Assembly: GCA_022661535.1 (NCBI GenBank)
Contig: JAKULF010000008.1
Span: 2,046,001 to 2,110,000, forward strand
Direction: 5' to 3'
Source of the DNA: Eutypa lata
Lineage: Eukaryota > Ascomycota > Sordariomycetes > Xylariales > Diatrypaceae
DNA: 64,000 bases
Each line of letters starts with the position of its first letter. The stretch's first letter is position 1. The position numbers were made by a program, and so were the translations under genes. The notes beneath the pieces are model-generated. The model made no database searches, was not told the origin of the DNA, and saw only the letters and a program-made list of their open reading frames with translations. Positions 1 through 12,331 of the stretch are shown here, in pieces.

Positions 1-1144
1 CCCACGCCAGCCACTCCTTGGAGTAAATGCTGTCTTTAGAAACAATGGAGAAGTGTAAACCGGTATCTTTCACGCCTCTCATCCGCGCGATTATGTTTCG
101 AAGACCTCGGAGATCATCTTTTGCGCGGTAGTGGTTCAAGAGACAGACCATCGTCTGCTGAGTTGCAGGCCAAGCCGTATCATGGATGTATGAGTCGACG
201 ACAATCTGAGCAAGGTCAGACCGCTGGATCCGGTTGAATCCAGCAATGAGGGCATTGTAAGTGTGAATAGTAGGCGGGAAGCTCGAAGTTAATAGGTTGT
301 AGCAGATATTGCCAACAGCTTCAGTAGAGCTAGATGCTCGGTTGAAAATGCGCCGGACAGATTCGCTTAGAAGTGATCGAGTGTTTCGAGATTTGGTAGG
401 ATCTGACAGTGGATGCGCATAGCTCGGGTAGTGTAGCCCTGTCCTTATAGAATCTAGCTCCTTCAAAATATTCTCTTCCGCTTTAGTGAGTGGGTTGCCG
501 GTCTCTTCATCACTTTGGCCTACGACGTCGCTCCTGCGTACTTGACTTTGCCCAATCAAACGATTGATTAACTGCACGATAGTATTTGTCGTCATTTCCA
601 GTTGCGTCGAAGACCTAGGTTCTCGAAGAGCGAATCTTGGATCGTTTTCTTCTGCGACGATGGTGGCTTCAACCCTTACCCAATCTATCTGATCTTGCAT
701 CCATGTTGAGCGACCAGAGGGGTTTCGAGTGACGTCGCATAGCGAGGCTAGTTCTTCTAAGAGAGAACTGGTATTCTTCTCAAGCCTCTTTTTTGCAGCA
801 GATCGATTTCTACGCTCATTCCTTTTAGTGGTAGGCGATTTATCGTAATCTTGGAGTGGCTCATTCAATGGACCTTCTTGTATTCCCGGATTGCCCAAAG
901 CGGCTTTCGCCCTTTCAAGCCTTTCGTCAAGCTCTTTTCTCCTAGCATCCTTCCTGTTGGCATCGATTATAGTTGCCGAACCAAGTATTGTCGTATAGCA
1001 AGCAGTAAAGAGATCGGCAGCGGTGACCTTTCGTCGTGATGCGGCAGTCGTCGAGCGACGTACTAAGGTATTCGTCGTATTCAAGCAGAGTCTACAATGG
1101 CAGGAAGACTGCAACTGGACAGCCCGTGACCACATTGCATGCAT
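1..1144 (-). CDS. PPR-like mitochondrial protein, 3' part cut by window edge
   Basis: An open frame runs from ATG at 1144-1142 to the left edge without a stop, giving at least 381 residues. An in-frame TGA at 1150-1148 lies just upstream, which fixes this ATG as the first possible one. The N-terminus is rich in Arg, Ser and Thr with few acidic residues and carries CHCRLC near residue 15, as in many fungal mitochondrial presequences. A basic helical stretch follows, and near residue 290 there is a pentatricopeptide-type helix pair (HTYNALIAGFNR). PPR proteins bind organellar RNA, so a role in mitochondrial RNA processing or translation is inferred. The RNA target cannot be told. It is divergent from the CZIB gene across 354 bp. 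The 3' end and any introns lie outside the window. Confidence 0.8.
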   Translation of the reverse strand, partial: MHAMWSRAVQLQSSCHCRLCLNTTNTLVRRSTTAASRRKVTAADLFTACYTTILGSATIIDANRKDARRKELDERLERAKAALGNPGIQEGPLNEPLQDYDKSPTTKRNERRNRSAAKKRLEKNTSSLLEELASLCDVTRNPSGRSTWMQDQIDWVRVEATIVAEENDPRFALREPRSSTQLEMTTNTIVQLINRLIGQSQVRRSDVVGQSDEETGNPLTKAEENILKELDSIRTGLHYPSYAHPLSDPTKSRNTRSLLSESVRRIFNRASSSTEAVGNICYNLLTSSFPPTIHTYNALIAGFNRIQRSDLAQIVVDSYIHDTAWPATQQTMVCLLNHYRAKDDLRGLRNIIARMRGVKDTGLHFSIVSKDSIYSKEWLAW

Positions 1145-1498
1145 GCCTCACTCTAGGCATGTCGACTGGGCTAACGTAAAAGCCCAATTGATGGCAATGT
1201 GTTTCCGGGCCAGAGGTTGGTGTTGATTTCTTGGGTTTCGTTTGGCAGTGATGAAATTCAACCCGGATGAGGTCAATTGATCAACCAACGAATCAAGGCG
1301 TGTAAGTGTGGGACGATGTTTGGTCATTAAGCTACTGGTCTGAGCTTTCTTCTCCACTAATTCATCCGACTGAGCATCATATCTCTTCACTAATGTTAAT
1401 CCTGATATCTTCAATATATTTAAGACCGTGATACATAACCTCATAACATCATAGTCAATGCCTATAGTATGATAAATATCTCATAAGAGGCTCTTAAG
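1145..1498. promoter_or_regulatory. Shared divergent promoter region, PPR gene / CZIB gene
   Basis: This 354 bp spacer separates two genes reading away from each other. It contains an open minus-strand frame of 98 codons (1148-1444) in the same frame as the PPR gene but closed by TGA before its ATG; I regard it as leader or promoter DNA. No clear TATA box is seen. Confidence 0.5.
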
Positions 1499-2269
1499 AT
1501 GTTTGCACTAGTTTTGACTGCTGAGTTAAATGGGTAAAAAAAGAACTCTCTTCTAAGCTAGCTGTTTGTCTTACAGATTAGAACCTTTTATTAACTTAGA
1601 ATACTAGTGTTACCAACCTACGGCCCAAGGATAACGCTGAGACCCCATTCTGGTACACATTCACGGTACAATGCACATCATGCCGAGAGACTCATGGGAA
1701 CGAGATTGCCGTGAGCAGATTTGTAAGAAGCTAGACGTACACCTTTGCTTTTATTGCATAACAATCATTAACATCGAGTTTTGTAGGAAGCGAACGAATT
1801 AAGTGGCAGCAGGGGAGAAGCCAACTTTGTGTGGAAATGCAAGAACTGCAAGGTTAGTTTAGTTGTTGATCGAATAACTTCGGGCGTTCTTTTCTCTTAA
1901 TAATTCCTATTTATATTATGCCTAACGCCTATATAGCGCGAATCATCTGCTTCTATCAAAACAGCACCTAAGTCCTATGAGCAGACAGAACCACCAAAGC
2001 AGCAAAGCATCATTGAATTTGACTGCAGAGGATTGGAGTTCACGGGTTTCTCGCCAGAGGTAAGTTTGATAAATGCGTAGATAAATATACTATAGGTTAA
2101 ACGAGCTGACTCTGTCATCAAGGGGGAATGGTTGGCAGATGGAATCGACTCTGCTACCAAGTTTGAGGGAATCGATTGTCTACAAGAGGGGGAGTGGTTT
2201 GATTACGATGAGAAGGCGGGTGATGAAGTGTCCATCAAGGAATTGAAGTGGGAAATCAAGCGGGCATGA
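1499..2269 (+). CDS. CXXC zinc-binding protein, CZIB / DUF866 family
   Basis: Five exons join in frame: 1499-1533, 1608-1722, 1787-1852, 1937-2059 and 2123-2269, giving 161 aa. Human CZIB (C1orf123) is about the same size. The family signatures are visible: the N-terminal TNLRP segment (residues 14-18), a first Cys pair C34-x2-C37, a second pair C68-x2-C71 that completes a zinc site, and the FDCRGLEF strand followed by a WFDYDEKA segment near the C-terminus. Family members bind zinc through these four cysteines; the cellular role is poorly defined. Exon 1 was chosen because it supplies the conserved first strand (MFALVLTAELNG) and the junction completes the Gly codon before VTNLRP. All four introns are 63-84 bp. 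Identification is firm; the biological role is not. Confidence 0.93.
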
Positions 2270-2667
2270 AATTGAAAAAGCTAAATCCTTAATGAATCAC
2301 AAATTCTTCTTATGAAGCATCTACTCTCTCGCATTTCACTTAAACATAATCTCGACTTCAATGCTCGGAGGGAACTTGAGTAGACCTCTAATGGCGGGGC
2401 AATATCTTCTTCAGCCGCAACTGTCAAGTACAATTCTACGATGACCCCGCGCTAACCTTGTTGTAGTTAGGTACGCATACTTAGGCTATTTATGTACCTA
2501 ACAGACCGCTGAGCTACAGGGCAGGGCTGCCCAAGCAAAGCTCCTTCTGCCTTGCCTTACCCGTGCTAGGAAAAATATCCCCAGCCTCGTTCTACTGAAT
2601 ATACAAACAAACACCACCAATTTCGAAGACATAGAGCAGAGACAACCGCACGCCCAGTCTGCCCACC
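2270..2667. other. Intergenic, CZIB to SmF
   Basis: Holds the 3' UTR of the CZIB gene and the promoter and leader of SmF. No further coding region or RNA gene is seen. Confidence 0.5.
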
Positions 2668-3299
2668 ATGAGTGTAAGTAATTGATATTTCCCATCAGTA
2701 CATTACGAACAAATTCATTTCTCCTTCTACATTCTTCTAAAAAAGCGTTTTTGTTTCTGCTAACATGATGGACACCGTCGCAGTTCATGCCCGTCAACCC
2801 GCGGCCGAGTACGTACCACCACCACCACCACCAGCAGAATATGCCGACAATAGGGTGACGAACTGTTTAGCTAACCTTTTTTCTTTCTTTCTTAACCGTT
2901 ATAGTGCTGCAAGACCTCGTCAACAAGGACATCGTAGTGCGACTGAAGTGGGGCGAGACCGAGTACAAGGGGAGGCTCGTCAGCATCGACAGCTACATGA
3001 ACATCCAGCTCACGAACGCGCAAGAGTTCATCGACCAGAAGTTCACGAGCGACCTGGGCCAGATTCTGATTCGGTGCGTCTCACTTTCTTATTCTTATTT
3101 GATCTTTTTTGCGTCCGGCCCGCGAGATGAAGGGAAGGAAGGGAGACTTTCGTTCTCCCAGCAGATATCATGGCAAGATATACATATTTTCAGACGTCAG
3201 TAGGCTAACGGAGATATTTTCTACTATAGGTGCAACAACGTATTATGGATAAAGGGCGCGAATCAAGGCGAGAACGGCGACGTCGCGATGAAAGACTAG
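2668..3299 (+). CDS. SMX3: Small nuclear ribonucleoprotein F (SmF)
   Basis: Four exons, 2668-2673, 2784-2808, 2905-3073 and 3230-3299, join to 89 aa. Exon 1 contributes only Met-Ser, and the exon 2/3 junction makes the Met of PRPMLQDLV. The Sm fold is complete: Sm1 motif (VVRLKWGETEYKGRLVSIDSYMNIQL, residues about 19-44) and Sm2 motif (ILIRCNNVLWIKG, residues about 63-75). SmF is one of seven Sm proteins that form the ring on the U-rich Sm site of U1, U2, U4 and U5 snRNAs; it is assembled in the cytoplasm and works in the nuclear spliceosome. SmF is told from LSM6 by the F-type N-terminus (PVNPRP) and the RCNNVL segment. It lies tail to tail with PRMT5, whose family methylates other Sm proteins. 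A six-nucleotide first exon is easily missed by gene finders. Confidence 0.95.
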
Positions 3300-3717
3300 T
3301 ATAGAGCGGTGTACCCTAACCTCTATAAATCGATTTTACGGATGGTGAATACCCCTGAATGCACAACTCGGGAGATGGGGGCCTGGAAGGAGTGACAGAA
3401 GCCATGGGGAAGTTGGAGGTAGATCCGGCTCCAGGAACGGGAAAAAGCACAAAGGCATCCGGTCATGGTATATCCTAGTATAGGATCTATATGCAGCAAG
3501 GAAAGAGGACGAAGAGATAATACTGATGGCTACCATTCATGTGCCCCTGCTGTTGCCACTACGGCGGCGGCAGCAGCAGAAGTTGAGGCAAACGTCTAGC
3601 GAGGAAAAAATACAAACAGAATATTACTTTTTCCTGCCCCAAATATTTTATCGTGTCCGTCAACACGGCGTACTCCAAGCTTCACTCCCCTCCCCCCTTT
3701 CTAGTCCCATCGCCCGA
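3300..3717. other. Convergent 3' regions of SmF and PRMT5
   Basis: This 418 bp spacer lies between two stop codons facing each other and should carry both polyadenylation regions. Open frames across it on either strand look like chance or shadows. Confidence 0.5.
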
Positions 3718-6316
3718 TCACATCAAACAGGCCACCTTCCTACTACTGCACAAGTCCGAGGCACCAACCTTGACCCTCTGCGACGGGCCAACCCACATGA
3801 ATGCCTCAACTATCCACTCGTACCAGACCTTGCTGTCGTCCGTCTGCCGCCACATGCTAATCTCGAGCTCGCTATCAGGCGGGACGTAGAGGGGTTGCTA
3901 ACACATTTAGGAACGCAGGTCAGCCACGGCTCGCAAGCAAGAAGAGGAGGAGGAAAAGGAGAGAAAAGGGATCAACAACAGCCTACATACCTTGAGGGGA
4001 AAGAAGATGGGGAACCACGAAATCATATCCTTGCTCTTGCGATCAATCATATCCGGCAACGTGCTCAGCTCGACTAATTCCCTAGTCTCGCCCTCATCCC
4101 CTTCGCCCTCCGGCACATACAGCACCGACTCGAAGTATCCCGCAATACCGTGCACGACGGCACGCGTACGACATACGAACGTAAGGTGGCACTGCCGCGC
4201 ATTGTGATCGTTAGCGCCGACACCGCCAGCCATGCTCCCGCCGCCACCACCAGCGACGCCGCCCGCGCGCCGCGCCTCGATCGCATTCACAGTGGCTTTT
4301 GGGAGCGGGTGGGCGAACTCCCACGCACACTGGAAGCGCGGGCGGTCCGGGACGCCGCGCTGGGCCACGAAGTCAATGGCGAACAGCTGCACGACCCACG
4401 GCGTGTCGAAGGCGGTGGCGTCGCCGCCCGCCGCGCGCTGCGCCACGTCCGCGTGCAGCCGCGGCGTCGCGATCGGCGTCGCGTGCGCCGTGTACGACCG
4501 CGGGATCGAGATGCCGTGGCCCGGGGCCAGCACGTGCTGGATGCCGTCGAGGCACTCGGGCGAGAGCTCGTTGTCGGCGAAGGAGCCCAGGAGCTCCGAG
4601 ACGAGGATGTCGACCTTGCCGTAGACCTTGTCGTCGTCGTCGTTAGAAGAAGAGGAGGTGGTTAGTAAGGGTCCCTTCCACGCGCGCATGTCCGTCTTGA
4701 CGACGGTGACGCGGCCGCCCCACTGCTTCTGGTTCTGTCGGAGTAGGTACACGTAGGCGTTGGGGTTCTTCTCGACAGCCCACACGCGCACGGGGACGCC
4801 GGTATTCTCGCTGGCGCGGAGGGCGCGCGTGACGAGGGGGCCGCGGCCGGAGCCGGCGACGGCAATAACAACGGCGCCGTCGTTCTCCGGGCTCGAGGTG
4901 GGCTTCCCCAGCGCTGACCAGTCCCGGAGCGCCTCGGTGATGGCCTGCTCGTACTGCCAGTACTTGACGGGGTCGCCCTCGAACACCTCGTACGTGACGG
5001 ACTCGAGGTTGTCCGAGAGCGGCTGCAGCGGCGACTGGAGCCAGTCCTGGAAGTTTGTCAGCGTCGTCTGCTCCAGGTAGCTGAACGGCTCCTGCTGCCT
5101 CTCGATGTGACGGAGGTAGGCAGCGTAGGCGTTGTGTTCCGGGGTTTTCTGTCGGTTCTCCTTCGCGGGCTGGGCGGCTGCCTCCGATAGAGTCGGGAAC
5201 GCGTCGGGTGAAGAAATGATAGTCTCGCTAGCGCTAGGAGCTGCGTCGACTTCTGGTCCAACGTCACACAGTAGAAAGTAAGGAGCATGCTTTAACCGCA
5301 TATATTTAGCAATAAGATCTTGGTGATTCCGTCCCAATGAAGGGTGTCCAGTCTTATTGGTTTGGAATACGCCGGGGTTAAACGTCAGATACTGAAGGGG
5401 CTCGGAGAACCATCTTGTCTGAAGTCCTATCTCTGGTAGCATCCGAGGTATTCTTAGAGCTATCTCAGGTTAGTTTTTAAAACCTAAACACAGGATAGGC
5501 ACGGGAAAGTAACAGAATCCATGGAAAGAGCATATCTACTGACCAACAAGTAGCCTCGAGTCATAGTTGCAAACTGAGCGTATAGAATGCCAAGAATCCC
5601 AGGAGCTGAAAAGATCAATCTCTTGTGCCCGGTCCACCTGGGTCTCGCTATCCTCTGCAGCAGATAACAACGGCACTTGTTCCTCGAGGCCAGGTTCGCG
5701 GTACATAGGAATATGTATAATCAGATTAACCCGGGTTCCCAAGAGAAAGGCCTCCTGAATAGCTCGTCCGTATTGAGCAATACCTTGACCATTGCTAGTA
5801 GCGACGGAGTCTTGTCGAGGTCCAGGGATGATAATGCTTCGAACACCACAAAAATTGGCATAGGACACTTCAAGGTTCAGGACTTGCCGGGAGATGCTCG
5901 CAACAACGTGATTCGGGGAGCCTAGGTCAATCCATGGACTGGAGTATGCGATTAGGCCCCCTGTATATGCCGCTGGGAATAATGTTGTGTCCTCCATTGT
6001 TAAAGGAGGTACAATGGGATCGGGACGCAAGCCGGGGGCCCCATCTTCCTTTAGAATCGATAGGCTCCTTTGGAGAAGATCGACGATGCGCTCATGGAAA
6101 TGGCCATTCGTGATTGGCGTCGTAACAAAGCTAAACTAAGACTGATGTCAATACTATGAATATTCATGACCATCAGGGGTCTTCACTTACACCATTGTTC
6201 AAGACCTGGCCGTATTGCAGGTCAGTGAGAGTTTCAGTTCGAGTCGAGTCGTGCTGTCCAATGTAGAAGGCCGGTCGAGCTCCATCATATTCACCGTCCG
6301 TATATGATTGCGACAT
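3718..6316 (-). CDS. skb1: Type II protein arginine methyltransferase PRMT5 (Skb1/Hsl7)
   Basis: Four exons, complement of 6191-6316, 5544-6135, 3991-5459 and 3718-3897, give 788 aa. The N-terminal part matches the PRMT5 TIM-barrel region. The SAM-binding loop VAGSGRGPL is near residues 440-449. The double-Glu active site VSELLGSFADNELSPE has its glutamates at about 528 and 537, and the PRMT5-specific Phe (YEVFEGDP) is at about 399, which favours symmetric dimethylation. The last exon supplies the conserved C-terminal strands (YEWIVEAFMW). PRMT5 methylates Sm proteins, histones and other GRG proteins. The start at 6316 is the first true ATG; the frame is open upstream but holds only GTG codons. 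A Gly-rich insertion (about residues 635-655) interrupts the beta-barrel and is probably a surface loop. Introns are 55, 84 and 93 bp. Divergent from prefoldin 4. Confidence 0.95.
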
Positions 6317-7278
6317 TGTGGGCGTTGGATGTCGTGGCGTATTTTCTAAGAGCACCACAACGAGCCTAGGGTTTATACCTTCCTAGATGGATACCCCCCG
6401 TATTTAGTGCAACGTACCGTACCGTCAAGAGGTAGGATGGGTGTGGAAACTTTTTTTCTTCACCCTCTTTAGCATAAAACAACTCATAAACCCATTTCCC
6501 AAGCCAAAAAATGACTGAAGGTAATAAATCTATGGCCCTACTTACAATCCTACTTAAATGCCATGTTGTGCGATATTTCTAAGGGAATGTGTTTATTAGG
6601 GAGACTCCTTCTGTTAGTTTAGAAAGTCATAAAAAAAGCTGAAAACTGCAAGTCCCATTTCATTGGTTAGAAAAAGTAGAATCGGGCGTAGCATAGCGCG
6701 CTACCTACTACGTATTGACAAACGGTATATGTAAGTAGAGAGTGAGTTTGCTTTTAAGTGCTTTCAATGGTGTAAATGAGAACCTCACTTGCCGTATTAT
6801 CAGACGGAGTAACTTCCCCCGTCGTCAAGCTCTCACCAACCCGTAAATACCTACATCTATGTACGAATAGCACTTACTTACATGTAAATAATGATAGGCA
6901 CCCATGTATACAGGCTACATTTCCTCCCGACTAATCTTATACGTCTTGACACAATAGCTGAAGGCACTCCGGACACGAATTACAGATGTTATTCGGAATG
7001 TAAATCGTAGGTATATATATGTATGTAGGCATATTGAGTGGGGTATTTCGCATTTTGAAGGCGAGCAAACAAGCCACACAGCTGCACCCCGCCATGAATG
7101 AACCAGCACAGAGAATAGCACCTTTCTTTTTTAGTGGGGCTAACAATTTATCTACACGACCCCTCGATAGCAGACGATACGTTACGACAGGTCGCGTCAT
7201 TGAAATTGAATTGGCAGAATTTCGACAATTTACCTAGCTACCTACCCAGGGTAATCAGAATAGGTCAACTCTTTCAAG
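6317..7278. promoter_or_regulatory. Divergent promoter region, PRMT5 / prefoldin 4
   Basis: This 962 bp AT-rich spacer has many TAC/GTA-rich repeats such as GTACCGTACCGT near 6413. Overlapping short open frames at 6915-7331 on both strands show no protein-like composition. No RNA gene is seen. Confidence 0.45.
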
Positions 7279-7919
7279 ATGAATCGGCGCATGGTGAGTC
7301 TTCTATGACCGTTTCCCATTGGACACCGTGACCGGCCTAACAGTTCCACTTGTAGCTCACTAAGGAGGATGAAGCTGTGACGGGGGATGAGGTCGAGGTG
7401 CGCCGCGAAGACCAGGATAAGATCAACAAGTTCAGCCGACTACACCAGCGCGAGCTGAAGCTCGAGGAAGATCTCAAGGCCAAGAATGTACGACCATCTC
7501 GTGTTCCCCCGTCCTGCCCGTAATCTACGTCCGACTTGTCCCGACAGGAATGGCTGACAGACTTCGATTGTTTAGAAAGAGAAGGAAGAGCTCGACGACA
7601 TCACGATGGAGCTGGAGCTAGCAGATGAGGATGACAAGATACCGTAAGCTCGCCTACTTCCAATACAAGGGTTTTTAAAAACGCTAGTTCGAAGATGAAG
7701 GAGCTAATCAATTGGCCTCCATGCAGGTACAAAATCGGCGACGCGTTCTTCCACCTCCCCTTACCACAGGCCCAAGAAATGCTCTCTTCGTCCACTACCC
7801 AGATTGAAGAAGATGTGTCGGTGCTGGAAGACAAGATAGGCACGACGAAAGAGGAGATGACCCAGCTGAAAGTAGAGCTCTATGCCCGCTTCGGGCGCAG
7901 CATCAACCTTGAAACATGA
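7279..7919 (+). CDS. GIM3: Prefoldin subunit 4
   Basis: Four exons, 7279-7293, 7356-7487, 7576-7643 and 7727-7919, join to 135 aa, the usual length of this subunit. The beta-class prefoldin pattern is clear: an N-terminal coiled coil with VRREDQDKINKFSRLH, an acidic turn (ELADEDDKIPYKIGDAFF, about residues 62-79) forming the beta hairpins, then a C-terminal coiled coil ending YARFGRSINLE, the family hallmark. Prefoldin is a cytosolic hexamer that hands nascent actin and tubulin to the CCT chaperonin, and the tentacle-like coiled coils hold the client. Exon 1 codes for only five residues (MNRRM). Each junction restores the frame, and the exon 3/4 junction completes the conserved Pro of IPYKIGD. 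Confidence 0.95.
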
Positions 7920-10900
7920 ATACCCAACGCAGCTTATGATCTTAATGTATAGACCTGCAAATATCCGTGATTTCCTTCCTTGGTACCACTACGGCGACGA
8001 CGATAAGTGTTATATTTAGCTGTATGATATGCACGGATCCTATCGGCCGTGTTCATACTGGGTGTTATTTAAATAACCGTAACTAGGTAATTTCTATCAA
8101 AAAGGTACATCTCCCTATTTAGAAGATGGCCACAGGAACAAGCTAGCTACTTGCTGCCCCTTATTCAACTTCAATGAATACCACGGGGTAATTTTGATGT
8201 TTACTTGCCCCATTGCGTAAAGGCATTAGGGTTATAAAAGTCTGCAATGAAATATTAATTTGTAGATATGGAAGCAATAGCCAGGCGTTGCTTGAGACTA
8301 ATTCCACATGAGCATTTCAAATTATTGTAACCTCAGCTAAATGCAAGAATGTGGTATAGATGTCTAGTTATTCGTCCACTCCATTTCCTCGACGTTTGAG
8401 ATGCATATTCTTACTTCTTCATTACTGGAATGGCGGTGTTTTAAGCGTTGTATCCTAAGGCGCATGCCTTATAGTACCTATTCCGCCTAATTTTCGCCTG
8501 TCTAAATGCCACTCGTTCTATCTTCAAGCTTCAACATAATTTCATAGTTTCTTCATGTTAAGTGATGGTGATATTCCATTGATATTTTATCATCGACTTA
8601 AAGTAACCATTTAAGAGAGCTACTTACTACCACCCTTTTCTTCTCTATACCGCCCTGGTCAAGGTCGCTTTTTGGCAATCATAATACCACCTTCTGCCGA
8701 AATCATGATCAAGTTTGCTCTCCACGGTTACAATGGATTAAGAAAGAAAAGAGGGCTGGGGAAGGGGTGATGATAAACTTATTGACAGTCACCAAAGATC
8801 AAGTGACTGCCAAGGTGGCCGGAAAGAAACACGCAAGGCAGAGGTAACTCGAAGATTGTTTTGCCAATATTAATCGTTTAAACTTTGCTTCTCGGGTATA
8901 TAAGCCCAAAGTTTGCAGTTACTGGAATCGAACGTAGTAGATGTAGATCCACTTGGATTAGATCAAACTTGGAAGTAGAGTATTAAGTGTAACGATGCAA
9001 CTACACGAATGAGGCAGGGACTCTGTTATAGCGGCATGTTTTCATTATATTGAATATGTCCCAGACTTGCTATAATAGTAACAGGCAATCTACTTGAAAC
9101 CTTGCCTCAGAGGGGCTACCTGAGGGTTTCATTGACCATGACTTCGCTGAACCTTAAGGGTCATGTCCCCTCGGGTGTAAACCTATTCTGATCAAGTCAA
9201 TCATAAAATAATCCATGGGGTTAACGTTTACTATCAACGCTCTTTAATATTCTGGCGTTGTGGTGATTTCCGAACCAGCTAGTTGGCGAGTTTGGTATTC
9301 GTAAGGTGAGATTGGAAACCACCAAGACATACCTAACTACAGTACTAACATGAACATTGGAGGACTAGCACATGCCAGCTGGACTAAAGCAAAATAAAAT
9401 ACACAGTTTCATTACCCTCTTTACAAGTAACCTGGCACCTCTCGATTCATGCCAGGTAGCTATACCTCCTTATTAACATCGACAGTGACGACCCTCCTGC
9501 AGAGGAGCCCGTTCAAACGAAGGATATGATAGCCTCCATGGGCACTATCCAGTAACAAGAACACGGCGTCCCTGTTCACCCCGAGAACAATGTCGGCGCC
9601 CATCCAGACGCTGGCGTTAGTATTGTCGATGTGGTAACATACTAAGTAGATAGTTCTTCCCATTCAAACACCAAATGCTAATATGAGTTAGGAAGAGAAG
9701 CAGCAGCCAATTGTGACGACGCCTGGGATGACCGTTGTGAGGCACATCGACTCTCTCGTATATTTCTAGAGAGAAATGGCGCTGAACGACGTTCTCCCAG
9801 GTGATGAGACCCCATCAACCCCCAAAATTTAGCGCCAACATATTCGAAGGTGCCACAAGAGGATTTTAGAAGTACTCCCAGTAACTGGGTTTCGACTAGT
9901 CCATACGTGAAACCGATATTAATCTACTCATACAAGGCCTTCTCAACACGTCTACGAGTTCTTTTGGCATAGGGGGGTAGGTCCTAGTTATGAGTTGGCT
10001 TGCCTCTCAGGGCCCTGTATCTTGACGTCTATAATATGAAGACGACCCAGAGCAAGCCCTAGGAGACAGTGGGGGGCCCGGGAATTCAGCATCTCGTTTG
10101 TTGGTGATCTTCTCTCGGATGGTTCTCCTGTATATTCCCTTTCCAGGAATTCTCTGTTTATCAAGCCTTCATGTATAGGGTTTCGAGAATCTTCCATCAT
10201 TACTTGCAAAAAATAAGAAAAGCTACGGGAGAGAAAAAAAAGAGAGAGGATAAAAAAGAAATATCTACGACTAGCACACTACATCTGCACAACCAACACA
10301 CCTCCCGCATATCCGAGGACATGGTATCACATGGTATTGCATGAACATGGTCGGCTTTTCACGGACTTTTTCGGACGCATTGACTAGTTATTTCTCATCG
10401 CTGCAAATAATGAACTAGACGGGGATCCTATTTACAACAATTGCTACAATCTTGTGATGGCACGGGCTATCACTTCCAATATCTAAGATCCCAACTCTAG
10501 CACCCATAGCAGACAAGTATCTTCACAATAGCATTTATTTCATTTGCCAACGCAGACTCCAAGCTCACGCGATCCTGAGCAGCTCGGGAGTGGATATGAT
10601 GTATATATTATCGAAGGCGGATGTTCCACCGAGAGAGCTTTCTTAGTAAGTAATACAACATGGCCTAGATTAGGAAGTTCTATTCATGCGATGATCTAGG
10701 CATGGCGGTAGTACTTCAGGAGGATGATTAATCATCAGGCTTCGTTCGACTTGCGATTCGCGGTAAGAACGGCGCGGCATTTAGTCATCTGCCGCTGCAG
10801 AGAGCAGAGCATCCTCTTCTAGCCTTGAACTTAACGTACTAAAAGAGAAAGAAGAAAAAAAAACTTGCAACGGAAAAATAAGTATAATGATCGCCCACAC

Positions 10901-12304
10901 ATGTCTACTTCTTTTGGAGGTGAACTCGCTTCTACTTCGAGAATGCCTGGCGTGGTGGTGGCGAAAATATACTTGCCTTCCTCTCACGCTGACGTGGTTT
11001 GCGCGTAAACGAACACCCTACAGATCGAAGCGACGTGCTTGAGTGCATGAATCGAGGTGGAGGTGATTCTAGGTATGGCTTGCATATTAGGGGCGTGGCG
11101 TTGGCCGCCGAGGAGGGCCGCGAACTCTCGTTCGTTCGTTGCGGCCTCCCCCCTCTTACTATCACTAGGGTAGTGGAATAGCCATTGGCTTAATTCGTCT
11201 AAGCGATAGATATTGGAATCTAAATTACATCCTGAGATACTGTCGTCCTTTTAAGGGGGAGGGATAGAGAGAACTATTAAGAACTATCGAGCACATGGAA
11301 ATTATTTTCCTAATTCACACCAATCCCAAGAGTCTCCTCCTTGGAGACGATGCTCATCAGAGCGTTGCCTCCTCCTTCCGCAACTAGACTAACGGGATCG
11401 TGTTCGGTTTCCAAGATTTGATGTTCCATTATTCACTACAACTGCAACAACACTAGAAAATCCCGGACGGGTACCGTGATAAGGCGATGTCGATGGTGCC
11501 GGGCGTTGTGATCCAGTAAAGAAAGCTCTGCCCACCCGCCTGGTAAACTGCACCCTGCACGGGGTCAACCGGAGTCCCGTTCTACATCGTGACATCTGTA
11601 GCCGGGTTGACTATCGGGCGTATGGATGTCTATATGCATGCTTCTATATGGTGCTTGCCTTCGACGACACGCTCAGGATTCGCAAGCCTACGATATATAC
11701 CCCTATCACCTGGGAATTTCACCAACAGCCTTCCAAACAAACCCTCTTTGTCGGGTACTAGGCCCGCATATTTACTGCATCGTAGAACTGTATAGTCATA
11801 GTAGGATCGATTTACTTACATATACATGCCAAGGACATGAATGGTTGACAGGGTACGACACCGCCAGCCAATGGCCGAGAAAACAAGTCCCAGGTAATCT
11901 ACCAAGGCAGTCGGTCTGCCTATTAGAACGGCCGGCGTTGACGAGGTGCAGAATCTTGATCTATCTAGCAGCAACCCGCGATTTCAATGCCTATCGAGGA
12001 AGGGAGCGACAAACGACGATGACGAACAACGTTTTTTTCTTTCATGCCTGCATATCGATTCCATGCATGAGGGGACGAGCCGCGCTCCCAGGTAGGCAGG
12101 GAAACGGCGGCGGTTGTAGCGAGACGCCGCCGGATCACCACTGCGGCGATAATGGCGCACGTCGAGCCGCCTCTGCAAGGTGCGGGGCGGACGGCATCCA
12201 ATCCCCGGTAGCATCGATCACAGGTCGCGTCGTAAAAGGGGCCGAGGCCGATCGAAAATGCCTACATTGTTAATTTATACCGTGTGCAGGACATAACTAG
12301 AACC

Positions 12305-12331
12305 GGGGGGGTGGGCAGGGCAGGGCAGGGG
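12305..12331 (+). repeat. G-rich tract with quadruplex pattern
   Basis: Five runs of three or more G are separated by one- or two-base loops (G7, T, G3, CA, G3, CA, G3, CA, G4). This fits the intramolecular G-quadruplex pattern. It is not inside any gene that I can support. Confidence 0.7.

Noticed and set aside
1148..1444. 98-codon minus-strand frame in phase with the PPR gene
   Set aside because: It ends in TGA three bases before the PPR start codon and would need transcription from within 55 bp of the CZIB start; composition is not protein-like, so I treat it as leader or promoter DNA.
4150..4665. Plus-strand frames of 115-171 codons
   Set aside because: They are shadows of the GC-rich PRMT5 exon on the other strand, Arg-rich and without domains.
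9460..9663. 67-codon minus-strand frame (MGRTIYLVCYHIDN...)
   Set aside because: It has a true ATG but no recognisable family and no neighbour exon; too short to support alone.
11626..12273. 215-codon plus-strand frame
   Set aside because: No domain, no conserved pattern, overlapping minus-strand frames, and a mix of Cys, Arg and His typical of chance frames.
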